Positions 1 to 6,606 of a DNA stretch of 8,068 nt are shown here, one piece after another. Under the pieces are notes generated by a model. That model ran no database searches, had not been told where the DNA came from, and saw nothing but the letters and a program-made list of their open reading frames with translations. Each line of letters starts with the position of its first letter. The first letter of the stretch is position 1. The DNA comes from Chrysiogenales bacterium (lineage in GTDB: Bacteria; Acidobacteriota; Aminicenantia; UBA2199): the NCBI GenBank assembly GCA_004525465.1, contig SPCN01000093.1:1-8068 (forward strand). Reading direction: 5' to 3'. Both the position numbers and the translations under genes were made by a program.

Positions 1-2415
1 ATCGCTGTGTTCATGGAAACCTGGCTCTCCGGGGGGTACGGCCGGCTGCTCGGCTGCTACGACGAAATGGTATTCCGCACCCTGGTCAATGAAAAAAGCC
101 GCATCTACGACCTGGTCGCCCTGGAATCGGCGGGCACCCGGCTCGATTTCCAGGTCGGGGCCATCTCCTACCTTTACGGCGCCCGCTTCTTCGGCTACCT
201 GGGGCTCCGCTTCGGGCCGGAGAGCATCATCAAATGGGTCAACCGCAGCGACGACAGCCGGGCCTATTTCTCTTCCCAGTTCAAAAAAGTATTCGGCCTG
301 CCGCTCGACCGGGCCTGGACGGAATGGATCGAATGGGAGAAGATTTTCCAGGCCGCGAACCTGGAGACTATCCGCTCCAGCCCACTCACCCCATACCAGG
401 ATATCTCTGCCAAAGCGCTGGGATCGGTGTCGCCGGCCTTCTACGATGCGCGCCGGGGGAAAATATTTCTGGGGGTCAACTACCCGGGCCAGGTGGCCCA
501 TTTGGCGACTATGGACATCCAGAGTGGGACCATGCGCAAACTGTGCGACGTCAAGGGGCCGGCCCTTTATTGCGTTTGTTCACTAGCCTACGATGCCGAT
601 CAGGGCATCCTCTTCTATACCACCGACAACAACGCCAGGCGCGACCTGCGCCAGCTGGAGGTCGACAGCGGCCGCAGCCGCCTGCTCATCCGGGACGGCC
701 GGATCGGCGACCTGGCCTTCAACCGCAGCGACCGGTCGCTCTGGGGCATCCGCCATTACAACGGCATCTCCACCATCGTCCGCATCGCGCCACCCTACCG
801 GGAATGGAAGCAAATCTACTCCTGGCCCTACGGCAAGGACATCTACGATATCGCCATCTCTGCCGACGGCCGACTGATGGCGGCGGCGCTGACCGAGATC
901 AGCGGCCGCCAGTCGCTGATCAAGATCGACCTGAAAAAACTCGAAAACGGCGAAGCTGTCTACGAGACCGTCTCCGATTTTGAAAGCAGCTCGCCGGCCA
1001 ATTTTGTCTTTTCCGAGGATGGACGGTCACTGTACGGATCATCATATTATTCCGGCGTGGCCAACATCTACCGTTGCGATCTGGACTCCAACCAGGTCGA
1101 GATCCTGACCAACACCGAGAGCGGATTCTTCCGCCCGGTTCCCCTCGACGACGAATCGCTGCTCGTATTCCGCTACACGGCCGACGGCTTCCGGCCGGCC
1201 ATCATCTCCAGCCAACGGCCGGATGAACTCCAGGTGCGGGCCATCACCATGCTGGGCCAGCAGATCAGCGAGCAGCATCCCCAAGTGCGAGACTGGGTGG
1301 CCGAACGGCCCAGCCTCATCGATCCCGGGCCGCTGATCTTATCCAGCGGAACGTACACGCCGCTGAAAGAGATCGGGCTGAAGTCGCTATTCCCCATCGT
1401 CGAGGGCTACAAGGATTCCGCGGCCTACGGCCTGAACTTCCATCTGGCCGACAAATTCAGCCTCGAAAAAATCAACCTGACCGCCAGCTACTCTCCCGAC
1501 AACGACCTGGAACCCGAAGAACGGATTCACCTGCGGCTGCAGGTGAACCTGAAGAACTGGGAGTTCACCGCCGCCCACAACGCCGCCGATTTTTACGACC
1601 TGTTCGGCCCGACCAAGACCAGCCGCAGGGGGCAATTGCTGCAGCTGCAGTTCCGCAAGATCCTGATCTACGACGCACCCAATCGTTTCCTGGACTATAA
1701 CATCCAGGCAACAGGCTACTTCGGGCTGGAGCGGCTGCCCGATTTCCAGAACATCGCCATCGAACAGGGAAGGTTTTTTACCTTGAACGCCAAATTGAAT
1801 TACAAGTACCTGCGCAAATCCCTGGCCGCCGTTGAAGAAGAGAAGGGCTACCAGTACCGGCTGGTGCTGGCCAACACCTACGTCAACCGCAGCATTTATC
1901 CGCGCCTCTACGGCTGCCTCGACTACGGCATCCCCCTTCCCATCCGCCACTCCTCGCTGTGGCTGCGCGGAGCGGCCGGCAGCGCCTACGGCGACCGCCA
2001 GGATCCCTTCGCCAACTTCTATTTCGGCGCTTTCGGCAACAACTGGATCGACCACCAGGAGAGCAAGCGCTACCGCGAGTATTACGGCTTCCCGGGCATC
2101 GGCCTGAACGAGGTCGGCGGCCGGAACTTTGCCAAGCTGATGCTGGAATGGAACCTGCCGCCGCTCTTTTTCCGCCGGCTCGGCTTCCCCTTCTTCTACG
2201 CCAACTGGATCAGTCCCTCGTTGTTCGCCGGCGGCCTGATCACCAACCTCGACCAGCGACCCCAGCAGCGCCGCTTGCGCAACATCGGCTTGCAGGTCGA
2301 TATCCGCCTGATCGCCCTCTCCCACCACCAGCTGACCCTTTCGCTCGGTTACGCCCGGGCCTTCGAAGCGGGTCGGGATGCGAGCGATGAGTGGATGGTC
2401 TCGCTCAAGATCTGA
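1..2415 (+). CDS. Peptidase-MA-like / beta-propeller / outer-membrane beta-barrel protein, 5' end missing
   Basis: The reading frame is open at the left edge (codons ATC GCT precede the first GTG at 7), so this is the C-terminal ~804 residues of a larger protein. From the GTG at 7: residues ~1-115 resemble the tail of a peptidase-MA-like (gluzincin) domain, with a 'YLYGARFFGYLGLRFG' helix and a 'RAWTEWIEWEK' end. In that family, 'IAVFMETW' normally follows the third zinc ligand Glu, so the HExxH and that Glu would lie just upstream. Residues ~135-400 contain repeated 'SPAFYDARRGKIFLG', 'AISADGRLMAA' and 'FVFSEDGRSLYGSSY' blades of a TolB/WD40-like propeller. Residues ~450-802 are amphipathic strands rich in Tyr, Phe and Trp, ending in 'WMVSLKI', like an outer-membrane barrel. 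It is probably an envelope protein with a surface or periplasmic propeller. The substrate is unknown and protease activity cannot be judged from this fragment. The next gene overlaps its end. Confidence 0.82.
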   Translation: MAVFMETWLSGGYGRLLGCYDEMVFRTLVNEKSRIYDLVALESAGTRLDFQVGAISYLYGARFFGYLGLRFGPESIIKWVNRSDDSRAYFSSQFKKVFGLPLDRAWTEWIEWEKIFQAANLETIRSSPLTPYQDISAKALGSVSPAFYDARRGKIFLGVNYPGQVAHLATMDIQSGTMRKLCDVKGPALYCVCSLAYDADQGILFYTTDNNARRDLRQLEVDSGRSRLLIRDGRIGDLAFNRSDRSLWGIRHYNGISTIVRIAPPYREWKQIYSWPYGKDIYDIAISADGRLMAAALTEISGRQSLIKIDLKKLENGEAVYETVSDFESSSPANFVFSEDGRSLYGSSYYSGVANIYRCDLDSNQVEILTNTESGFFRPVPLDDESLLVFRYTADGFRPAIISSQRPDELQVRAITMLGQQISEQHPQVRDWVAERPSLIDPGPLILSSGTYTPLKEIGLKSLFPIVEGYKDSAAYGLNFHLADKFSLEKINLTASYSPDNDLEPEERIHLRLQVNLKNWEFTAAHNAADFYDLFGPTKTSRRGQLLQLQFRKILIYDAPNRFLDYNIQATGYFGLERLPDFQNIAIEQGRFFTLNAKLNYKYLRKSLAAVEEEKGYQYRLVLANTYVNRSIYPRLYGCLDYGIPLPIRHSSLWLRGAAGSAYGDRQDPFANFYFGAFGNNWIDHQESKRYREYYGFPGIGLNEVGGRNFAKLMLEWNLPPLFFRRLGFPFFYANWISPSLFAGGLITNLDQRPQQRRLRNIGLQVDIRLIALSHHQLTLSLGYARAFEAGRDASDEWMVSLKI

Positions 2416-3440
2416 CCGTGGGTGCTCTCCTGCTGCGTATCGGCCTGGGATTTCTGCCGGTGCTGACATTTGCGGTGATCCTTTACGTGTTCGACAATTT
2501 CCGGCTGGTCAAGTTTCGCGTCGTGTGCGACGCCCTGCTGGCAGGCGCCGCCGCCGGCCTGTTCTGCCTGCTGCTGAACCGCTGGCTACTCGTTCAGACA
2601 AACCTGAGCGCTCCCTTGTACGCCCGCTACCTGTCCCCGTTCGTCGAGGAGACGGCCAAGGTTGCCTATCTCTTCCTGCTGCTGCGCCGCCAGCGGCTGG
2701 GCTTTTTGGTCGACTCGGCCATCGTCGGTTTCGCCATCGGCGCCGGTTTCGCCCTTTTAGAGAACATCTATTTTCTTTATTCCCTTCACGACCATAGCTT
2801 CCTGCTCTGGCTCATCCGCGGGTTCGGCACGGCGGTCATGCATGGCGGCACGGTCGCCCTGGTTGGCATCATGGCCAAAAGCAGGTCCGAACGACACCAG
2901 CGCGAGCGGGCCGTCTATATCCTGCCCGGCCTGGCCGTTGCGGTTCTGATCCATTCGCTATTCAACCATTTTTCCTTGCGCTGGCAGTTCCTGGCCTCGA
3001 TCATTTTTCTGATCGGGCTGCCGCTGACGATCTTTCTGGTCTTCAACCGCAGCGAGCGCTCGCTGCGCCAGTGGCTGGAAGCCGGCTTCGGCAGCGATAC
3101 GGAACTGCTGGAGATGATCCGCAGCGGCACCGTGCTGCAATCCAACATCGGCCGCTACCTGCAGTCACTGAAGGAGCGGCTCCCCGGTACCGTCCTGGCC
3201 GACATGCTATGCACCCTGCGCCTGCACGTAGAGCTATCGATCAAGGCCAAGGCCGTCCTGATGCTGCAGGAGCAGGGATTTCCCGTTACCCCCGACCCCG
3301 ATGTGCAGGAGAAATTCCGCGAGCTGGAATCCCTGCGCCGCAGCATCGGCCGCCTCGGCAGGCGGTTGCTGGCGCCGCTGCTGCACACCAGCGCCCGTGA
3401 GCTCTGGCAGCTGCACATGCTGCGGGGCCGTTCGGGCTGA
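2391..3440 (+). CDS. PrsW-family intramembrane metalloprotease
   Basis: A 349-residue membrane protein with about seven hydrophobic segments in residues 10-217. It carries the PrsW/CAAX-protease motif set in order: EETAK at 86-90 (EExxK), FALLE at 120-124 (FxxxE), a conserved His at 151 in 'VMHGGT', and HSLFN at 188-192 (HxxxN). These residues bind zinc and form the active site inside the membrane. In Bacillus, PrsW makes the first cut in an anti-sigma factor during envelope stress; the substrate here is unknown. Residues ~221-349 form a charged, helical, soluble tail longer than a minimal PrsW. The frame is closed by a TGA at 2388, so the start is GTG 2391 (25-base overlap with the preceding gene) or GTG 2418 (2 bases after its stop). 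Neither has a clear Shine-Dalgarno, which fits translational coupling to the barrel gene. The family call is firm; the physiological role is inference. Confidence 0.87.
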   Translation: MDGLAQDLTVGALLLRIGLGFLPVLTFAVILYVFDNFRLVKFRVVCDALLAGAAAGLFCLLLNRWLLVQTNLSAPLYARYLSPFVEETAKVAYLFLLLRRQRLGFLVDSAIVGFAIGAGFALLENIYFLYSLHDHSFLLWLIRGFGTAVMHGGTVALVGIMAKSRSERHQRERAVYILPGLAVAVLIHSLFNHFSLRWQFLASIIFLIGLPLTIFLVFNRSERSLRQWLEAGFGSDTELLEMIRSGTVLQSNIGRYLQSLKERLPGTVLADMLCTLRLHVELSIKAKAVLMLQEQGFPVTPDPDVQEKFRELESLRRSIGRLGRRLLAPLLHTSARELWQLHMLRGRSG

Positions 3441-3546
3441 AAGAGGGGGGGGTTGTACTGATTAATCCTTCCTGGTCAATGAGTGCCGGCAGTAATGAAA
3501 CTGGGGTCAAAGGCGGACTATGTTACCGTTTTCGGGTGAAATTCGA
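3441..3546. other. Convergent intergenic region, no gene
   Basis: This 106-base stretch lies between the 3' ends of the plus-strand protease gene and the minus-strand kinase gene. It holds a run of eight G (3445-3452) and the stretch 'AATGAAACTGGGGTCAAAGG' (3495-3514). A weak inverted repeat, GGTGAA (3535-3540) with TTCACC (3554-3559), overlaps the kinase stop codon. None of these has the GC stem plus T-tract of an intrinsic terminator on either strand. Confidence 0.55.
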
Positions 3547-6495
3547 TTATCGCTTCACCGGGCCCAGGTACTTGTCCAGCCAGGCCAGGGTCTCCTTGAT
3601 GTACTCGTTGCGCGGCGGGATATGGTCGGTGTCATACACGAGCAGCTTCTTGTGCTGCGCCGGCGTGCCCAGCAGGTCGAACAGGGGCTTGATTGTTTCC
3701 TGGAAAGATTGGAGAGTGTCGTAGCGTCCGTTCAGCATCAGCGTCGGTACCTTCACCCTGTGCACGAAGGTCATGCGGTTGATCTCGGGGCGACCCGTTC
3801 CCTGGATCGATCCGCCCATCAGCACGCTGGCCTTGAGCCGCTCCTCCACGGCCGTGATGAGCGGCCCCATATTTCCCCCCCAGCTCATCCCCTCGTAGGC
3901 GATCTTGCCGGCGTCGATGTCGGGGCGCGTCTCAAGGTAGTCGATGCAGCGCCGGAAATCCTTGACCCTCTGGATGACGAGCTCCATGCGCTGGCGGGAG
4001 TCCGCGGCAGAGGTGCGGGCCGAAAGGACGGCCGGCGTGATGCGCTCGAAAGTTCCCTTGTAGACGGGATAAACGGCCGCCCGGCCGCTTTTCACGATGA
4101 AGGAGAGGAACATGGGGAATTCGTAGAAATTTTCGATATCCGCGCTCGAAGGCTGCATAGCGGACGCCCCGCCCGGGAAATAGATCACCGCCTGGTAGGG
4201 CGGCTCGCTGTTCACGGGCAGGAAGAGGTAGACGGGAACCCGCTCATCGCCGTAGGCGGCGGCAAACGAGACCTTCTCCAGGATCCAGCCGTTGGGATTT
4301 TCCTTACGCGTCTCGACCCGGGACTGCAGATCGGTCTTGTCGTAGGCGTAAAGCTCCTTGTAGATCTGATAGACCTGGTCCGGGACCGGCTTCATCTTAT
4401 AAAGGTTCTGAACGGCGGGGATGCCTATAGTTTGAAACACGCCCCCTGGAATTTTTTCCGGCTGCTGATAGACGGCGCAGCGGAAGCCGTTCCTTGGCGA
4501 GCGTTCCATGGCCGGGGCCTGGCTCAGCTTCGTGAACATGTATGGATTATCGTCCCAGGCGCCGCCGCGGATCAGCCTGCCTTGCGGCGTTTCGTTGCTG
4601 CACCACTCGCGCACGTTTCCCGCCATGTCGTAGGCGCCGTACGACGTGACGCCCGGCAAGCTCCCGACCGCCAGCGTGCCCTTGCCCCGGAAATTGCTGA
4701 AGGGAGCGAAGACGGCGTATCCTCCCAGCTGCGGCAGCTGGATGAGCGGCGTGCCTTCGCCCCTGGCGATACCCCAGTGCTGCCCGGTCGGCAGGCTCTT
4801 TCCCGCATATTCCGTGTACGCCGCCGCCTCGTACCAGCTGACCCCGGAAACGGGATGATCTCCATGCCCCTCCGGATAGTCCCTGGCCTGCCAGGTCGCA
4901 GGTCCGGGTTGGCCGGTCTGGTCCACGAAGGCCTTGAGCGCCTCCTCCCAGGGAACTTCCTTTTCGTCGCTGATAAATTTTTCCTTCCAGAATCTCCTGT
5001 CCTCATACCCGCCGGCATTGACGAACTCCTTGAATTGACGGTTCGTGACCTCGCAGCGGTCGATGAAGAAATCGTCCAGCTTGCCGGCCGGCGTCTCGGC
5101 CCCGGCGACCCGGACCATGCCGGCGGGAATGCTTGCGGTTTTATCGAGCGTTCTTATGAGATCGGAGGGAATGATGATGTCCGGCTTTTTACTGTCGCCG
5201 CTCCAAGTAGTCGCCGCGGCCAGAACAGTTTCGTAGCCCTCCTTTTCCAGCTTCCAGCGGAAGATGCCTATCGGCACTCGCACCTTTTCGATGGGGGTCA
5301 CGCCAAGGTCGGTCCATTCGCTTTCCGGTGCCGTGTACTCCTTCATGAAAACCCTGGCCCCTGCGGGGTCAGTCCGGATGTTGATGTTCAGGGAGCATTT
5401 GGAAAAAAGTTCGGCCAACCGGGGATCGTCCGGGATCACCTTCTCGGCCTGTTCAGCGAGGCGAAAGGCCGGCTCCAGGTTGCGCCACGCGTCGTTCTCC
5501 TCCACGATGCGGGCGATCTCGGGCAGGAGCTTCTCCCGGGCCCAGCGCACTTTGGCCTGGTGCTTGAAATAGATGAATGAAGCCGCCGTGAGCGTGCAGA
5601 CGGCGAGAATTGCGGGGACCAAGACCCTTGGCCGCAGAAGAATACTTCTCAGTCTGGAGGTTGAGGCAGCAGGCGCCGCCGCGCCGGCTTGAAGCGGTTT
5701 CAGGTCCTGAAGCAGATCGATCGCTGTCTGGCAACGGTTATTGAGGTCCTTGGCGAGCGTTTTGTTTACAATGCGCTGGAGTTGGTCAGGAATACCGCTC
5801 CTGGCTTTTGTCAGTGGTTCCGGCTCCTCGTTGAGAATGGCATAGACCACTGCCTGCTCGTATTCGCTCCGGAACGGAGTTTTGCCGGCAAGCATTTCGT
5901 AGAGAACCACGCCCAGAGACCAGATGTCGGTCCTGTGGTCCACCTCTTTCCCCATCGCCTGCTCGGGTGACATATAGGCCACCGTGCCCAGGGTGGTTCC
6001 GGTTTTGGTCAGCTTGGTCTGGCCCTTCTGCTTGGCCAGGCCAAAATCCACGATCTTTGCCGTTCCCTCGTCAGTGAGCATGATGTTGGCTGGCTTCAGG
6101 TCGCGATGGATGATGCCTTTGCCATGCGCTTTTTTCAATCCCTCGGCGATCTGAACCGCGATCTCGACCGCGTCGTGAACCGAAAGCGGGCCGGCCTTTA
6201 TTCTCTCTTTCAGGGTTTTTCCTTCGTAGCATCCCATGGCGATGAAGAGCTGCCCTTCGGTGGTCTCGCCGATCTCGTACACCGAGCAGATGTTGGGATG
6301 ATCGAGGGCTGAGGCCGCTTTGGCCTCGTGGATGAAGCGCTTCTTCTCCTCCTCGTCGCCGCTGATCTGGGGGGGAAGGAACTTGAGCGCCACCAGGCGG
6401 TCGAGCTTCACGTCCCGCGCCTTGTAGACGACACCCATGCCGCCACGGCCAAGCTCTTCTATGATCTTGTAATGAGATATGATTTTACCGATCAT
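3547..6495 (-). CDS. Ser/Thr kinase - TM - PEGA - SUMF1-like - alpha/beta hydrolase fusion protein
   Basis: A complete 982-residue protein. Residues 1-265 are a Hanks-type Ser/Thr kinase with all key elements: GRGGMG loop 16-21, Lys38, Glu57, HRDLKPAN 130-137, DFG 150-152, SPE 176-178. An Ala/Pro linker leads to one transmembrane helix (~291-310), so the rest should be periplasmic or extracellular. Residues ~315-362 are helical; ~368-425 resemble a PEGA domain ('TDPAGARVFM' ... 'EGYETV'). Residues ~456-675 are a SUMF1/FGE-like domain ('FFIDRCEVTNRQFKEFV', 'DMAGNVREWC', 'RGGAWDD', 'GFRCA') but lack the two catalytic Cys of true formylglycine-generating enzymes. Residues ~740-980 are an alpha/beta hydrolase of the dienelactone-hydrolase/acetyl-xylan-esterase/prolyl-oligopeptidase type: GMSWGG with Ser871, Asp926, His958. 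ATG 6495 is chosen because 'MIGKIISHYKI' is the usual start of this kinase type. Its own Shine-Dalgarno is poor and the start overlaps the stop of the upstream stub (ATGA). Kinase targets and hydrolase substrate are unknown. Confidence 0.93.
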   Translation of the reverse strand: MIGKIISHYKIIEELGRGGMGVVYKARDVKLDRLVALKFLPPQISGDEEEKKRFIHEAKAASALDHPNICSVYEIGETTEGQLFIAMGCYEGKTLKERIKAGPLSVHDAVEIAVQIAEGLKKAHGKGIIHRDLKPANIMLTDEGTAKIVDFGLAKQKGQTKLTKTGTTLGTVAYMSPEQAMGKEVDHRTDIWSLGVVLYEMLAGKTPFRSEYEQAVVYAILNEEPEPLTKARSGIPDQLQRIVNKTLAKDLNNRCQTAIDLLQDLKPLQAGAAAPAASTSRLRSILLRPRVLVPAILAVCTLTAASFIYFKHQAKVRWAREKLLPEIARIVEENDAWRNLEPAFRLAEQAEKVIPDDPRLAELFSKCSLNINIRTDPAGARVFMKEYTAPESEWTDLGVTPIEKVRVPIGIFRWKLEKEGYETVLAAATTWSGDSKKPDIIIPSDLIRTLDKTASIPAGMVRVAGAETPAGKLDDFFIDRCEVTNRQFKEFVNAGGYEDRRFWKEKFISDEKEVPWEEALKAFVDQTGQPGPATWQARDYPEGHGDHPVSGVSWYEAAAYTEYAGKSLPTGQHWGIARGEGTPLIQLPQLGGYAVFAPFSNFRGKGTLAVGSLPGVTSYGAYDMAGNVREWCSNETPQGRLIRGGAWDDNPYMFTKLSQAPAMERSPRNGFRCAVYQQPEKIPGGVFQTIGIPAVQNLYKMKPVPDQVYQIYKELYAYDKTDLQSRVETRKENPNGWILEKVSFAAAYGDERVPVYLFLPVNSEPPYQAVIYFPGGASAMQPSSADIENFYEFPMFLSFIVKSGRAAVYPVYKGTFERITPAVLSARTSAADSRQRMELVIQRVKDFRRCIDYLETRPDIDAGKIAYEGMSWGGNMGPLITAVEERLKASVLMGGSIQGTGRPEINRMTFVHRVKVPTLMLNGRYDTLQSFQETIKPLFDLLGTPAQHKKLLVYDTDHIPPRNEYIKETLAWLDKYLGPVKR

Positions 6496-6596
6496 GTTTT
6501 GACCAATTCTTCATGGCCGGGCGGACAGGATCCTCCCCGGCCGATTTCTTCAATTATCTTATAATGGGAAACGGATTGTCTTATAAGTTTCTTCAT
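6492..6596 (-). pseudogene. Remnant of a Ser/Thr kinase gene: first 22 residues, then deleted
   Basis: A 34-codon ORF starts at ATG 6596, ten bases after the stop of the TPR gene. Residues 10-22 read 'SHYKIIEEIGRGG', matching residues 7-19 of the complete kinase downstream ('SHYKIIEELGRGG') at 12 of 13 positions. The similarity then stops: the expected 'MGVVYKA' is replaced by 'SCPPGHEELVKT' and TGA. Many matching codons differ at the third base, so this is an older paralogue, not a fresh copy of the neighbour's start. The best reading is a third tandem kinase gene that lost nearly all of its body by deletion, keeping its ribosome binding site and first codons. Its TGA overlaps the next kinase's ATG (ATGA), so the ORF may still be translated and act as a coupling leader. 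An assembly join is the main alternative. Confidence 0.72.
6515..6542 (-). repeat. GC-rich inverted repeat at the kinase-stub junction
   Basis: GGCCGGG (6515-6521) and CCCGGCC (6536-6542) form a perfect 7-base-pair, all-GC stem with a 14-base loop that contains the palindrome AGGATCCT (6527-6534). It sits 19 bases upstream of the complete kinase's ATG, inside the stub ORF. The point where the stub stops resembling a kinase falls in the loop. No T-tract follows on the minus strand, so it is not a standard intrinsic terminator. It could affect translation or readthrough into the kinase gene, or simply mark the deletion site. Confidence 0.55.
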
Positions 6597-6606
6597 TTCC
6601 TTTCCA
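6597..6606 (-). promoter_or_regulatory. Ribosome binding site of the kinase stub
   Basis: On the minus strand, TGGAAAGGAA lies directly between the TGA of the TPR gene (6609-6607) and the stub ATG (6596-6594). The GGA at its 5' side has about six bases to the ATG. It is purine-rich, while the complete kinase's own upstream sequence (GAATTGGTCAAAAC) has no good Shine-Dalgarno. The short spacing puts the TPR gene, stub and kinase in one likely transcript. Confidence 0.5.

Noticed and set aside
1387..2469. A 360-codon minus-strand ORF
   Set aside because: It is antisense to the beta-barrel part of the plus-strand gene, is low in complexity (rich in V, A, G, Q, E) and shows no domain.
3535..3559. 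Inverted repeat GGTGAA/TTCACC as a terminator for the convergent genes
   Set aside because: It has only six base pairs, a 13-base loop, overlaps the kinase stop codon and has no T-tract on either strand.
3520..5580. A 686-codon plus-strand ORF
   Set aside because: It lies wholly antisense to the PEGA, SUMF1-like and hydrolase part of the kinase gene, whose motifs are unmistakable. Its translation has no recognisable domain and its length follows from GC-rich codon usage.
6515..6542. GC hairpin as an intrinsic terminator after the TPR gene
   Set aside because: The stem is strong, but on the transcribed strand it is followed by ATGAAGAATTGG and not by a run of T.
6556..6586. Two TCTTATAA copies as a direct repeat or promoter element
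   Set aside because: The copies fall in stub codons for Lys, Ile, Tyr and Leu and can be explained by coding. No matching -35 element at proper spacing was found.
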